From: Subtercola lobariae
GTDB taxonomy: Bacteria > Actinomycetota > Actinomycetes > Actinomycetales > Microbacteriaceae
Direction: 5' to 3'
DNA length: 64,000 nt
NCBI RefSeq assembly: GCF_014640255.1
Contig: NZ_BMGP01000001.1
Span: forward strand, 496,001 to 560,000
In this document: in pieces, positions 16,294 to 25,178 of the stretch
Position numbering within the stretch: position 1 is the stretch's first letter
Layout of the letters: each line of letters starts with the position of its first letter
Notes under the pieces: model-generated
The model's input: only the letters and a program-made list of their open reading frames with translations
Told to the model about the DNA's origin: nothing
Databases searched by the model: none
Program-made: the position numbers and the translations under genes

Positions 16294-17895
16294 CTACAGC
16301 GGAATATTGCCGTGTTTCTTCGCCGGAAGTGACGCTCGCTTTGTACGCAGCGCACGCAACCCCTTGACGATGGCAACCCGCGTTGCCGCCGGTTCGATGA
16401 CGCCGTCGAGCTCGCCGCGCTCAGCCGCGAGAAACGGTGACGCCACGTTGTAGGTGTATTCGTTGGCGAGCTTGGTGCGCACCGCTGCCACGTCTTCGCC
16501 GGCCGCCTCTGCGCGCTTGATCTCGCCGCGGTAGAGGATGTTCACCGCGCCCTGGCCGCCCATGACCGCGATCTCGGCGGTCGGCCAGGCCAGGTTGAGG
16601 TCTGCGCCCAGCTGCTTCGAGCCCATCACGATGTAGGCGCCGCCGTAGGCCTTGCGCACGATCACGGTGATCAGCGGCACGGTGGCCTCGGCGTAGGCGT
16701 AGAGCAGCTTCGCTCCGCGGCGAATGACACCCGTCCACTCCTGATCGGTGCCCGGCAGGTACCCCGGAACGTCGACGAGCGTCAAGATCGGAATCGAGAA
16801 CGCGTCGCAGAACCGCACGAACCGCGCCGCCTTCTCGCCGGCCTCGATGTTCAGCGTGCCGGCCATGGCATTCGGCTGATTGGCGATGATGCCCACCGAG
16901 CGCCCTTCAACCCGCGCGAAGCCGATGAGGATGTTCGGGGCGTACAACGGCTGAACCTCGAGAAAGTCGGCGTGATCGACGATGTGCTCGATGATGGTGT
17001 GCATGTCGTACGGCTGGTTCGGGCTGTCAGGAATGATCGTGTTCAGCTTGTGGTCGGCATCGGTGATCTCGAGCTCGGCGGTCGATTCGTAGACCGGGAG
17101 GTCGGCGAGGTTGTTGTCGGGCAAGAAACCGAGCAGGGTGCGCACATAGTCGAGTGCGTCATCCTCATCGCTTGCGAGGTAATGCGAGACGCCCGAGATC
17201 GTGTTGTGAGTGAGCGCGCCACCGAGCTCTTCCATACCCACGTCTTCGCCGGTGACGGTCTTGATCACGTCGGGGCCGGTGACGAACATCTGGCTGGTCT
17301 TGTCGACCATGATCACGAAGTCGGTGAGCGCGGGGGAGTACACCGCACCGCCCGCCGCGGGCCCCATGATGATGGAGATCTGCGGAATGACGCCCGACGC
17401 GGCGGTGTTGCGGCGAAAGATCTCGCCGTACTTGCCGAGCGCCACGACGCCCTCTTGAATGCGCGCGCCGCCCGAGTCGAGCATGCCGATGATGGGCACG
17501 CCGGTCTTCAGCGCGAGATCCATCACCTTGATGATCTTCTCGCCGGCCACCTCGCCGAGCGATCCGCCGAAAATGGTGAAGTCTTGCGCGTAGACCGCCA
17601 CCTGCCGGCCGTGGATCGTTCCGGTTCCGGTGACCACCGCGTCACCGAAGGGGCGGCTCTTCTCCATGCCGAACGCGTGAGTGCGGTGCCTGACGAACTC
17701 GTCGAGCTCGACGAACGAACCGTGATCGAGCAACTGCTCGATGCGCTCGCGGGCCGTCTTCTTGCCCTTGGCGTGCTGTTTGGCAATAGCGGCCTCACCG
17801 CTCTGGGTGACCGCCTCGTGGTACCGGTTCTTCAGATCGACCAGTTTGCCGGCGGTGGTGTACATGTCGGGGCCCGAGGTTGTTTCATCAGTCAC
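16294..17895 (-). CDS. accD5: Acyl-CoA/propionyl-CoA carboxylase beta subunit (carboxyltransferase)
   Basis: The 533-residue protein is the carboxyltransferase half of an acyl-CoA carboxylase. It moves CO2 from carboxybiotin to acetyl- or propionyl-CoA for malonyl- or methylmalonyl-CoA supply. Family landmarks are [55 protein letters not shown] and, near the C-terminus, [13 protein letters not shown] and [13 protein letters not shown] chose the GTG at 17895 because a TAGAGT hexamer sits 7 bases before it, which suggests a leaderless transcript. A TTG at 17916 is also in frame. The gene is divergent from birA, which biotinylates the partner subunit, as in M. tuberculosis accD5. No epsilon-subunit gene follows. 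Confidence 0.92.
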   Translation of the reverse strand: MTDETTSGPDMYTTAGKLVDLKNRYHEAVTQSGEAAIAKQHAKGKKTARERIEQLLDHGSFVELDEFVRHRTHAFGMEKSRPFGDAVVTGTGTIHGRQVAVYAQDFTIFGGSLGEVAGEKIIKVMDLALKTGVPIIGMLDSGGARIQEGVVALGKYGEIFRRNTAASGVIPQISIIMGPAAGGAVYSPALTDFVIMVDKTSQMFVTGPDVIKTVTGEDVGMEELGGALTHNTISGVSHYLASDEDDALDYVRTLLGFLPDNNLADLPVYESTAELEITDADHKLNTIIPDSPNQPYDMHTIIEHIVDHADFLEVQPLYAPNILIGFARVEGRSVGIIANQPNAMAGTLNIEAGEKAARFVRFCDAFSIPILTLVDVPGYLPGTDQEWTGVIRRGAKLLYAYAEATVPLITVIVRKAYGGAYIVMGSKQLGADLNLAWPTAEIAVMGGQGAVNILYRGEIKRAEAAGEDVAAVRTKLANEYTYNVASPFLAAERGELDGVIEPAATRVAIVKGLRALRTKRASLPAKKHGNIPL

Positions 17896-17902
17896 GCCGT
17901 TC

Positions 17903-17908
17903 ACTCTA
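17903..17908 (-). promoter_or_regulatory. -10-like TAGAGT of accD, leaderless spacing
   Basis: TAGAGT on the minus strand ends 7 bases before the GTG start, the spacing expected when transcription starts at the start codon. No ribosome site is visible between them. Confidence 0.5.
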
Positions 17909-18011
17909 CCGGCCAAGACTCATCGCCTTCTGTTGACGAATTCCTACAGATAAAGCTTCATTTCTCATGGATGCTCTCGGTGTCGCCAGAGTTTCGCGCC
18001 CATGCACGCCG

Positions 18012-18017
18012 TAATCT
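18012..18017 (+). promoter_or_regulatory. -10-like TAATCT of birA, leaderless spacing
   Basis: TAATCT ends 7 bases before the birA ATG with no purine-rich ribosome site in between, so a leaderless mRNA is likely. Confidence 0.5.
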
Positions 18018-18024
18018 GACTTGT

Positions 18025-18942
18025 ATGAACCTCCCGCAGAGCGAAGCCGTCGTACCCCGACTCGTCTGGCTGGCAGAGTCGGCGTCGACGAACACCGAGC
18101 TGGTCGCGGCCGTCACGGGCCCGGATGCGGCGTCGTGGCCAGACCTCTCGGTCATGCTCACCGACAACCAGACCGCGGGTCGCGGCCGCCTCGGGCGCGT
18201 CTGGTCGGCACCTGCCGGGGCGTCGCTTGCCATCTCGGTACTGGTGCGGCCGTCGAAGCCGCTGCCCATCGAATCGCTTGCGTGGCTGCCGCTCGTCGCG
18301 GGCGTGGCCATGTCGCGTGCGGTGAATGAGATTCTCGGCGTCACACCCGTGGCAGACGACGGCGAGAGCTCGGCTGACGCTGACGACGCCCACCCCTACC
18401 GTGAACTCAGCGTCGCCGACATCACCGCGAACGAAGCCATCGAAGATGCGGCGGCGGTGTCCCCGGCGGCCGCCGTTGCGACGGTGAAATGGCCGAATGA
18501 CGTGCTCATCGGGCGGGCGAAGGTCTCGGGCATCCTGTCTGAGCTGCTGCCCGGCGCCACCGGCGTCGTTGTGGGCTCGGGCGTAAACCTCTTTCTCACC
18601 GAAGAGCAGCTGCCGGTGCCCACCGCAACCTCCATCGCGCTCGCCGGCGGCGTCGACTTCACCGCCGACGACCTGCTCTCGGCGTACCTGCGCTCGTTCA
18701 CCGAACTCTACGAGCTGTTCGTTCTGTGGGGCGGCGACGCAGCCGAGAGCGGCATAGCGGCGATCGTCGCCGACGCCTGCAGCACGCTCGGTCAGCCCGT
18801 TTCGGTAGAACTGCCGGCCGGCGACGTGCTCACCGGAATCGCCAGCGGTCTCGACGAATCGGGCCGGCTCGTGGTCGTTCGCGATACGGATGCCCGTACC
18901 ATCGCCGTCTCGGCCGGCGACGTGACCCACCTGAGGTACTGA
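18025..18942 (+). CDS. birA: Biotin-[acetyl-CoA-carboxylase] ligase
   Basis: The 305-residue enzyme attaches biotin to the carboxylase carrier domain. It begins directly with the catalytic domain (LVWLAESASTNTEL) and lacks the N-terminal helix-turn-helix of regulator-type BirA. Key motifs are AGRGRLGRVW (biotin/AMP binding, about 51-60), KWPNDVLIG (about 154-162) and KVSGILSEL, and a C-terminal SH3-like cap follows. An acidic, Asp/Ala-rich segment of about 48 residues (about 106-153) is inserted just before KWPND and appears longer than usual. The frame continues open far upstream, but that part is the mirror of accD. It is followed 8 bases later by the PH-domain gene. Confidence 0.9.
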   Translation: MNLPQSEAVVPRLVWLAESASTNTELVAAVTGPDAASWPDLSVMLTDNQTAGRGRLGRVWSAPAGASLAISVLVRPSKPLPIESLAWLPLVAGVAMSRAVNEILGVTPVADDGESSADADDAHPYRELSVADITANEAIEDAAAVSPAAAVATVKWPNDVLIGRAKVSGILSELLPGATGVVVGSGVNLFLTEEQLPVPTATSIALAGGVDFTADDLLSAYLRSFTELYELFVLWGGDAAESGIAAIVADACSTLGQPVSVELPAGDVLTGIASGLDESGRLVVVRDTDARTIAVSAGDVTHLRY

Positions 18943-18950
18943 CCCCGCCG

Positions 18951-19547
18951 ATGTCACCTCGCCGCCGCCCCGCCACCTCTGCCGCCGAGCCTGAGTCAGC
19001 GCTCGAGCCCGGCACTGTGCTCGAACCTGATGACGCCGACTTCACCACGGTGTTTCGCGGCGAGGAGTTCGACCAGATCGTCAGTGAGCGGGTCGTCGCG
19101 CGGGTGCGAACGAGCGCCAGAGTGCTGTTCTGGCCGACGATTCTGCTGATCGCCGTGGCGGCGGCGAGCGGCTACTTTCTCGGGCGCCTGCCCGAAGCGT
19201 GGCAGAACCTCGCGGCAACCGCCCTGGCTGTAGCGATGTTCGTTTTTCTGTGGCTGCTGCCGTTCGTCGCGTGGCTCGCTCATCGGTACACGGTCACGAC
19301 GCGCCGCGTCATCGCGGTGCGCGGCCTGTTCGTGCGCGAGCGTCAGGAGGTGTCACTGCGGCGAGGGTTCGATGTGACCCTGCGGCGGCGAGGGCTGCAA
19401 GCGCTGTTTCGAAGCGGCGATGTGACCATTCACTCGGGCAGCGAGCATCCACTCGTCATGCGCGACGTGCCCGACGCGAGACTGATCGTGTCGGTGTTGA
19501 CCGACCTCAGCGAGCGTGGAGCGTTAGAGCGCGGGTTCAGCTCTTGA
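18951..19547 (+). CDS. Membrane protein with bacterial PH-like domain (Rv3278c type)
   Basis: The 198-residue protein has a disordered N-terminus, then VARVRTSARVLFWPT leading into two membrane helices (about 58-76 and 85-105). A cytosolic PH-like (bPH2) domain follows, with YTVTTRRVIAVRGLFVRERQEV, read as YTVTTRRVI and GLFVRERQEVSL. These are the signature strands of the domain. The C-terminus overlaps the convergent GtrA gene by 11 bp. It follows birA at 8 bp, the same order as birA-Rv3278c in mycobacteria. Its molecular function is unknown. Confidence 0.85.
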   Translation: MSPRRRPATSAAEPESALEPGTVLEPDDADFTTVFRGEEFDQIVSERVVARVRTSARVLFWPTILLIAVAAASGYFLGRLPEAWQNLAATALAVAMFVFLWLLPFVAWLAHRYTVTTRRVIAVRGLFVRERQEVSLRRGFDVTLRRRGLQALFRSGDVTIHSGSEHPLVMRDVPDARLIVSVLTDLSERGALERGFSS

Positions 19548-20058
19548 CGAGTGCGTCTTCGGGTTCGGGCTCCAGAGCCGCTGCCGCGGTGAGGTTCTGC
19601 AGGCCGTCGCTGCGCTGAGTGCCGTAGACCCAGTAGCGGTAGAGCACGAACCGAAACGCGGTGCCGAGCGCGAGACCCACGACGTTCGCCGCGATGTTCG
19701 TGGCGAGCAGGCTGGTCTGGCCGAGCACGTGGTGGGTGAACCAGATGCAGGCTTCAGCGATGGCGAGGCCGCCGATGGAGACGATGGAGTACTCGAGCAG
19801 TTCGAGCCACACGCGGGTGCGGCGGTTCTCGCGAAAAGTCCAGTATCGGTTGCCGATCCAGTTGAAGATGATGGCGACCGAGGTGCTGATGAGCTTGGCG
19901 CCGATGGCGGTGGAGTAGAAGTGGCCGGTGCCGAACGTGCCGACCAGCAGCAAGTTGAAAATGCCGACGTCGAGCACCATGCCGAGAATGCCGACGACAC
20001 CGAACTTGAGGGCGTAGGTGAGGAAACCCTCCCAGACGCGGGCTGCAAGATTTTTCAT
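19537..20058 (-). CDS. GtrA-family membrane protein (Rv3277 type)
   Basis: The 173-residue protein has four membrane helices and the family motifs: ALKFGVVGILGMVLD at the start, NWIGNRYWTFRENRR after the second helix, and FRFVLYRYWVYG near the end. GtrA proteins are thought to flip polyprenyl-phosphate-linked sugars used for glycan decoration. I placed the start at the ATG at 20058; an open frame continues upstream but is not protein-like. It is convergent with the PH-domain gene and divergent from purK, exactly as Rv3277 is in mycobacteria, so it belongs to the conserved block rather than to the surface-polymer island. Confidence 0.85.
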   Translation of the reverse strand: MKNLAARVWEGFLTYALKFGVVGILGMVLDVGIFNLLLVGTFGTGHFYSTAIGAKLISTSVAIIFNWIGNRYWTFRENRRTRVWLELLEYSIVSIGGLAIAEACIWFTHHVLGQTSLLATNIAANVVGLALGTAFRFVLYRYWVYGTQRSDGLQNLTAAAALEPEPEDALVKS

Positions 20059-20148
20059 CTCGTTGAACCTGGCTGCTTTCGTAAGGCACAGTGCGTTTGG
20101 GCACCCAGACTCGGGGCTCACTACTTTGCACGTGACAACTGTTCTTCG

Positions 20149-20154
20149 ACTATA
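20149..20154 (-). promoter_or_regulatory. -10-like TATAGT of the GtrA gene
   Basis: TATAGT on the minus strand lies about 90 bases before the GtrA ATG in the purK/GtrA divergent gap. No good -35 was found. An inverted repeat CCTGC...GCAGG (20163-20179) is just upstream of it and could be an operator. Confidence 0.35.
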
Positions 20155-20215
20155 TGGGATGACCTGCGAAATCTGCAGGAGGGTTGACACGCTGCCGTGA
20201 AACCGCCCGCACGGG

Positions 20216-20221
20216 TAAAGT
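20216..20221 (+). promoter_or_regulatory. -10-like TAAAGT of purK, leaderless spacing
   Basis: TAAAGT ends 6 bases before the purK GTG. A TTGACA occurs at 20184-20189, but too far upstream to pair with it at standard spacing. Confidence 0.5.
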
Positions 20222-20227
20222 AGGCGG

Positions 20228-21370
20228 GTGAGTGTGCGCGTAGGAGTAATCGGTGGTGGCCAGCTGGCACGAATGATGATTCCGGCGGCGGTGAACCTAG
20301 GCCTCGAGATCCGCGTGCTTGCTGAGAACGAGGGCTCTTCGGCGCAGTTGGCGGCCACTCAGGTGGGTGACTACCACGACCCGCAGACGGTTCTCGAGTT
20401 CGCGTCGACCGTCGATGTGGTGACGTTCGACCACGAACATGTGCCTGAGTCGATTCTCAGGCAACTCGTGGCTCGAGGGCATGCTGTGCACCCCGGGCCC
20501 GATGCGCTGCAGTTCGCGCAAGACAAGATTCGCATGCGGCAACGGCTCGGCGAACTCGGGGTTGCGATGCCCGAGTGGGCTGCCGTGACCAGCGAAGACG
20601 AACTGGCTGAGTTTCTCGAGGCGCACGGCGGCGAAGCCGTGCTGAAGACCGCTCGTGGCGGGTATGACGGCAAAGGTGTGCGGGTCATCCGTGACGCCGC
20701 CGAGGCCGCCGACTGGCTTCGCATTCTCGACGAAGACGCCAATGGCGGCGCTCTGCTCGTCGAAGAGTTGGTCGACTTTCGCCGCGAACTCGCTCAGCTG
20801 GTGGCCCGGCGACCGTCGGGGCAGGTGGCGCTCTGGCCGGTAGTCGAAACCGTGCAGCGCGGGGGAGTGTGCAGCGAGGTCTTCGCGCCGGCGCCCGGGG
20901 CCAGCGAACGGCTGGCTCAGGTCGCGGCATCCATCGCCACCCTCATCGCCGAAGAACTGGGCGTGACGGGTGTGCTCGCCGTCGAGTTGTTCGAGACGAC
21001 GGATGATCGGCTGCTCGTCAACGAGCTCGCAATGCGCCCGCACAACAGTGGGCACTGGAGTCTCGACGGATCGCTGACCAGCCAATTCGAGCAGCACCTT
21101 CGGGCGGTGCTCGATCTGCCGCTCGGTGCGACCGATGTTCGGGCCCCCTGGTCGGTGATGGTGAATGTGCTCGGCGGCCCCGACTCAGGCTCTCTCACCG
21201 ACACGTACGGCGCCGCACTCGCAGACCAGCCCACCGTAAAAGTGCACACCTACGGCAAGGCGCCGCGCCCCGGCCGCAAGGTCGGCCACGTCACCGCCGT
21301 CTCCGACGACCTCGACGACGCGGTCTTCCGCGCACGCTCGGTAGCGGCGCTCCTCGGCTCCGACCTCTAG
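20228..21370 (+). CDS. purK: N5-carboxyaminoimidazole ribonucleotide synthase
   Basis: The 380-residue ATP-grasp enzyme converts AIR, bicarbonate and ATP to N5-CAIR in purine synthesis. It starts VGVIGGGQLARMM (pre-ATP-grasp domain) and contains TFDHEHVP. It shows KTARGGYDGKGV as the flexible ATP-binding loop (about 140-151), then VEELVDFRRELAQLVARR and, at the active site, NELAMRPHNSGHW. Length and motif order are standard. The start is GTG without a ribosome site but with a -10 hexamer 6 bases upstream. purE follows 52 bp later with its own leaderless-type promoter, so the pair may be transcribed separately. Confidence 0.95.
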   Translation: MSVRVGVIGGGQLARMMIPAAVNLGLEIRVLAENEGSSAQLAATQVGDYHDPQTVLEFASTVDVVTFDHEHVPESILRQLVARGHAVHPGPDALQFAQDKIRMRQRLGELGVAMPEWAAVTSEDELAEFLEAHGGEAVLKTARGGYDGKGVRVIRDAAEAADWLRILDEDANGGALLVEELVDFRRELAQLVARRPSGQVALWPVVETVQRGGVCSEVFAPAPGASERLAQVAASIATLIAEELGVTGVLAVELFETTDDRLLVNELAMRPHNSGHWSLDGSLTSQFEQHLRAVLDLPLGATDVRAPWSVMVNVLGGPDSGSLTDTYGAALADQPTVKVHTYGKAPRPGRKVGHVTAVSDDLDDAVFRARSVAALLGSDL

Positions 21371-21410
21371 GCCTACCCCCGCGGTGATCCATGTGCCAGT
21401 CCGGGGTCGG

Positions 21411-21416
21411 TAGGCT
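21411..21416 (+). promoter_or_regulatory. -10-like TAGGCT of purE, leaderless spacing
   Basis: TAGGCT ends 6 bases before the purE ATG, the same spacing as for purK and rfbC. Confidence 0.45.
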
Positions 21417-21422
21417 CGGGGC

Positions 21423-21941
21423 ATGAGCAGTGTGGAGCATGAGGGCGAGCGAGCCGCCGTGGTGGGCGTCGTCATGGGCAGCGATTCTGATTTCAGCGTC
21501 ATGAGTGACGCCGTGACGGTGCTGACCCAGTTCGGGGTCGCCCACGAGGTCGAGGTCGTCTCGGCGCACCGCACGCCCGAGAAGATGATCGCGTACGGCA
21601 GATCAGCCCGAGGCCGAGGCCTCAAGGTGATCATCGCGGGGGCCGGCGGCGCCGCGCATCTGCCCGGAATGCTCGCAGCCGTCACCACTCTGCCCGTGGT
21701 CGGCGTTCCGGTGCCGCTGTCGCGACTCGACGGGCTCGACTCACTGCTGTCGATCGTGCAGATGCCCGCAGGGGTTCCGGTAGCCACCGTTTCGATCGGG
21801 GGGGCCACTAATGCCGGGTTACTGGCGGTGAGCATCCTCGCCACCGCGAACCCGGCCCTGGCCGACGCCCTCGCCGCCTACCGCGCAACCCTCGAAGACA
21901 CCGTCGCCACCAAAAACGCCGCCCTCCAGCAGCGCCTCTAA
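21423..21941 (+). CDS. purE: N5-carboxyaminoimidazole ribonucleotide mutase
   Basis: The 172-residue enzyme converts N5-CAIR to CAIR, the step after PurK. Motifs are [26 protein letters not shown] (with the active-site His) and [15 protein letters not shown], followed by [20 protein letters not shown] and [15 protein letters not shown]. Length is normal for class I PurE. It sits 52 bp behind purK on the same strand and is convergent with the glycosyltransferase at 22066; the gap holds two hairpins. Confidence 0.95.
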   Translation: MSSVEHEGERAAVVGVVMGSDSDFSVMSDAVTVLTQFGVAHEVEVVSAHRTPEKMIAYGRSARGRGLKVIIAGAGGAAHLPGMLAAVTTLPVVGVPVPLSRLDGLDSLLSIVQMPAGVPVATVSIGGATNAGLLAVSILATANPALADALAAYRATLEDTVATKNAALQQRL

Positions 21942-21979
21942 CCTCGCCCTCGCCCTCCCCGCCCCCCTCGCGGAAGGGT

Positions 21980-22058
21980 GGATCGCGAAAACCGCCCTCT
22001 CGAGCGCGTTTTAGGGCGAATATCGTGATCCATGTCTCCCTCTCGAGATGAGAGAGGG
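21980..22058. terminator. Two nested/adjacent hairpins between convergent purE and GT genes
   Basis: The first structure pairs GGATCGCGA (21980-21988) with TCGTGATCC (22023-22031, one mismatch) and, inside it, CGCCCT (21993-21998) with AGGGCG (22013-22018). The second pairs CCCTCTC (22038-22044) with GAGAGGG (22052-22058). No T-run follows, which is common for actinobacterial bidirectional terminators. Confidence 0.5.
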
Positions 22059-22065
22059 GTCTGCG

Positions 22066-23205
22066 TCAGATGTCGGCGTGCAGCTGCCAGACCTTTTCGG
22101 CGGAGTCGCGCCAGCTGAACGCACGGGCGCGGTCAAGACCCACGATGCGCAGGCGCTCGGCGAGCTCGGGATGGTTCACCACCTGCGAGATCGCAGCCGC
22201 GAGGCGCTCGGGCAAGCCGGCCGCATCGTCGCGGGGCACCACGATGCTCGCGTCGTCGGCCACCTCCATCAGCGCAGGCACATCGGTGTGGATGACCGGG
22301 GTACCGAAATGCAGCGCCTCAACCACGGGCAGCCCGAACCCCTCTGCCATGCTCGGGTAGACGAACACCGTGGCGCGAGAGATCACCAGCGCCAGATCTT
22401 CATCGCTCACGAAGCCCAGCACGATCAGCCGAGACTCCTCAAGCCCGGCCTCGGAAGCCACCGCAGAAACATCGAGGTCGCCCCAGCCCTTCGGCCCCGC
22501 GATCACCAGCGGCAGCTCGGGGGCATCCGACCGCGCCATGGCCTGGATGAGCGAAGTGAGCCCCTTACGCGGTTCGAGGGTGCCGACGGCGAGCACGTAC
22601 GAGGAGGGCAGGCCCAGGGCTGAAGCTCGGGCATCCGCATCGACCGGCAACCGAAGTTTCGACGAGACCGCACCCCCGATGACACGAACGCGGTCGCCGA
22701 AGTTGACGTAGTGGGCCAGCTCTTCGGCCACCGCGTGGGTCGGCACCACGACGGCGTCGGCGTACTTTCGCGCCCGCTTCGCCATGGCCTTGTGCCACGC
22801 GACGCCGTGCGGAGTAAGGGTTTCGGGGTGCGTCCACGGCACCACATCGTGAATCGTCACGGCGATCTGGTCGCCGGGCTGGTGCAGCTGAGTGTGCTTC
22901 TTGAGCGGGGCGAGCAGCGAGGTGGCGTGCACCATTCCCGAGCTCGCGCCGGTCAGCAGCCCGTACTGCCAGGCCGCCGAGAGTTCACGGCGGGCCAGCG
23001 AGGTTCGTTCGATGCCGGCCAGACCCGGAAGCCGCGCTTCGAGGTCGGCGATCGCCTCGTGCGGCTGACGGGAGACGATTCCCTGAACAACGCAGTCACG
23101 CGGGGCCGTGCTGATCAGCTCACGCGTGAGTTCTTCGGTATAACGCCCGATTCCCCCCGGAACCGGCGCTACGATCTGGTCAACGATCACCCGAAGCGTT
23201 GCCAT
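22066..23205 (-). CDS. Glycosyltransferase family 4, mannosyl/rhamnosyl type
   Basis: The 379-residue GT-B protein starts at the ATG that overlaps the end of the rfbD gene by 19 bp. The first fold carries GGIGRYTEELTREL, which binds the acceptor side. VAVTIHDVVPWTHP and VVVPTHAVAEEL follow, then VGTLEPRKGLTSLIQAM at the start of the second fold. The EX7E motif is EGFGLPVVE, followed by ALHFGTPVIHTDVPALMEV. It closely resembles the GT4 at 45867 in layout. Because it is co-transcribed with rfbB and rfbD, dTDP-L-rhamnose is the most likely donor, as an inference from context. Confidence 0.85.
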   Translation of the reverse strand: MATLRVIVDQIVAPVPGGIGRYTEELTRELISTAPRDCVVQGIVSRQPHEAIADLEARLPGLAGIERTSLARRELSAAWQYGLLTGASSGMVHATSLLAPLKKHTQLHQPGDQIAVTIHDVVPWTHPETLTPHGVAWHKAMAKRARKYADAVVVPTHAVAEELAHYVNFGDRVRVIGGAVSSKLRLPVDADARASALGLPSSYVLAVGTLEPRKGLTSLIQAMARSDAPELPLVIAGPKGWGDLDVSAVASEAGLEESRLIVLGFVSDEDLALVISRATVFVYPSMAEGFGLPVVEALHFGTPVIHTDVPALMEVADDASIVVPRDDAAGLPERLAAAISQVVNHPELAERLRIVGLDRARAFSWRDSAEKVWQLHADI

Positions 23206-24125
23206 CTGTCTCCAAAAACTCCCGATTGGGTGGCCTCGTGTAAAGCCACCTGCCAGCTGCGCATGGGTTCGATTCCCGCTCGGGACCACGCGTCATGCCC
23301 CAGTACCGAGTACTGCGGCCGCGTGGCGGGGCGAACAAACTGCGAACTGTCTGTGGGCATGACCCTAGCAGCATCGATACCGGCTTCTATGAACAGAGCC
23401 TGTGTGAAGTCGAACCATGACGCTTCGCCCGAATTCGTGCCGTGGTAGATGCCCACGGGGGCCTCTCTCTCGACGAGCAGCAGCAGGTGCGCGGCCAGAT
23501 CGGCCGTGAACGTGGGCTGCCCGTGCTGGTCGGTGACCACGCTCACCGTCTCGCGCTCGCCGATCAGCCGCAGCATCGTGCGGGCGAAGTTCGGGCCGTG
23601 CTCGCCGCACAGCCAGGCCGAGCGCACGACATAGGCGCCGAGTGGATGCTCGCCCAGCACCTCGAGCTCACCCTCGGCCTTGCTGCGCCCGTACGCCGAC
23701 ACCGGGTTTCGCGGCGAATCTTCGGCATACGGGGTGGTGGCCCGCCCGTCGAACACGTAATCGGTCGACACCTGGATGATCGCCGCCCCGTTCTCGCGAG
23801 CGGCAACGGCGAGGTTGCCGGCGCCCGTGGCATTCACGGCGAACGCATCGGTCTCATGGGTCTCTGCGTCATCGACCTTCGTATAAGCGGCAGCGTTCAC
23901 GATGACATCGGCGCCTTCTGCCGCACGCAGCACGGCCTCGCGATCGGCGATGTCGAGCTCGGCACGGGTCAGCGCGGTGACGGTATCGGGCGAGATCTCG
24001 CCCCCGCCGGTCGCGCGCGGGGCGCCCTTCGAGTGCGGCGCGACCACAGCCCCGCGAGCGACGAGCGCCGCCTGCAGGTCTCGCCCGAGCATCCCGCCCG
24101 CACCGGCGATCAGGTAGCGCGTCAC
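23187..24125 (-). CDS. rfbD: dTDP-4-dehydrorhamnose reductase
   Basis: The 312-residue short-chain reductase makes dTDP-L-rhamnose in the last step of the pathway. It has the nucleotide-binding GAGGMLGRDL near the N-terminus, NAAAYTKVDDAE, STDYVFDG and the catalytic YGRSK. GTNSGEASWFDFTQAL lies in the sugar-binding part. I placed the start at the GTG at 24125, which overlaps the rfbB stop by 4 bp (GTGA); a longer frame continues upstream within rfbB. Translation is therefore probably coupled to rfbB. Confidence 0.93.
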   Translation of the reverse strand: MTRYLIAGAGGMLGRDLQAALVARGAVVAPHSKGAPRATGGGEISPDTVTALTRAELDIADREAVLRAAEGADVIVNAAAYTKVDDAETHETDAFAVNATGAGNLAVAARENGAAIIQVSTDYVFDGRATTPYAEDSPRNPVSAYGRSKAEGELEVLGEHPLGAYVVRSAWLCGEHGPNFARTMLRLIGERETVSVVTDQHGQPTFTADLAAHLLLLVEREAPVGIYHGTNSGEASWFDFTQALFIEAGIDAARVMPTDSSQFVRPATRPQYSVLGHDAWSRAGIEPMRSWQVALHEATQSGVFGDRWQRFG

Positions 24126-25105
24126 AGCGCCGCCCGCTCTTTCAGTGGCTGCCACCACGCCCGGTTGTCGCGGTACCACTGCACCACGTCAGCGAGCCCC
24201 TGCTCGAACGGAACCAGCGGCGTGTACCCCAGCTCACGATTGATCTTCGTGATGTCGACCGAGTAGCGCTGGTCGTGGCCTTTGCGGTCTTCGACGTGGT
24301 CGACCGCCGACCAATCGCGCCCGGTGGCGTCGAGCAGCAGGTTCGTGAGTTCGATGTTCGACAGCTCGGTTCCGCCGCCGATGTTGTAGATCTCGCCGGC
24401 GCGGCCGTCGACCAGCACCATCGCGATGGCGCGAGTGTGGTCGTCGACGTGCAGCCAGTCGCGCACGTTCGTTCCGTCACCGTAGAGCGGCACGCGGCCG
24501 CCGTCGATGAGGTTCGTGACGAACAGCGGAATGAGTTTTTCAGGAAAGTGGTACGGCCCGTAGTTGTTCGAGCACCGCGTGACCGACACGTTCAGGCCGT
24601 GAGTGCGGTAATACGAGCGGGCCAGCAGATCGCTCGACGCCTTCGACGCGGAGTACGGCGAGTTCGGCTCGAGCAGGTGGTCTTCGCTCCACGAGCCCTC
24701 TGAGATCGACCCGTATACCTCATCGGTCGAGACGTGCACGAAGCGCTTGAGCCCGCTGCGGAGCGCCGCGTCGAGCAGGCGCTGCGTTCCCAGCACGTTC
24801 GTCTCGACGAAGATGCTCGCGTCGCGCACCGAACGGTCGACGTGCGATTCGGCCGCGAAGTGCACCACCGCGTCGATGCCGGGCAGCAGCTCGTCGAGCA
24901 GTGCCGCGTCGCGAATGTCGCCGTGCACGAACCGGTACCGAGGTGACGAAGAGATAGGCGCGAGGTTCTCGAGATTGCCCGAATAGGTGAGCGCGTCGAG
25001 CACCACCACCTCGGCCCCCTCGAGCCCCGGGTACTCGTCAGCGAGAGTGCGGCGAACGAAATTTGAGCCGATGAAGCCGGCTGCGCCCGTGACCAAGATC
25101 TTCAT
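24122..25105 (-). CDS. rfbB: dTDP-glucose 4,6-dehydratase
   Basis: The 327-residue extended SDR enzyme removes water from dTDP-glucose. Motifs are KILVTGAAGFIGSNFV at the N-terminus, HFAAESHVDRS, VSTDEVYGS, the catalytic YSASK, SNNYGPYHFPEKLIPL and GDGTNVRDWLHVDDH. Length is typical. It heads the minus-strand operon rfbB-rfbD-GT and is divergent from rfbC-rfbA across a 73-bp gap, so all four rhamnose genes share one control region. Confidence 0.95.
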   Translation of the reverse strand: MKILVTGAAGFIGSNFVRRTLADEYPGLEGAEVVVLDALTYSGNLENLAPISSSPRYRFVHGDIRDAALLDELLPGIDAVVHFAAESHVDRSVRDASIFVETNVLGTQRLLDAALRSGLKRFVHVSTDEVYGSISEGSWSEDHLLEPNSPYSASKASSDLLARSYYRTHGLNVSVTRCSNNYGPYHFPEKLIPLFVTNLIDGGRVPLYGDGTNVRDWLHVDDHTRAIAMVLVDGRAGEIYNIGGGTELSNIELTNLLLDATGRDWSAVDHVEDRKGHDQRYSVDITKINRELGYTPLVPFEQGLADVVQWYRDNRAWWQPLKERAAL

Positions 25106-25166
25106 GAGGAATGGCTTACTTTCTTCTGGGAACCAAAGCCCCCAGTTTAGTAAAGCCTTCGCCGGG

Positions 25167-25172
25167 TAAGAT
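25167..25172 (+). promoter_or_regulatory. -10-like TAAGAT of rfbC, leaderless spacing
   Basis: TAAGAT ends 6 bases before the rfbC GTG. On the other strand TAAACT (25149-25144) is a possible -10 for rfbB, so the two divergent promoters nearly overlap. Confidence 0.5.
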
Positions 25173-25178
25173 TCGGGG

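Noticed and set aside
16972-18024. Long upstream extension of the biotin ligase frame
   Set aside because: It is the mirror of accD; the catalytic domain starts normally at 18025 with a leaderless-type -10.
20059-20358. 100-codon upstream extension of the GtrA frame at 19537
   Set aside because: It overlaps the purK start and promoter and is not membrane-protein-like; the ATG at 20058 gives the normal family start.
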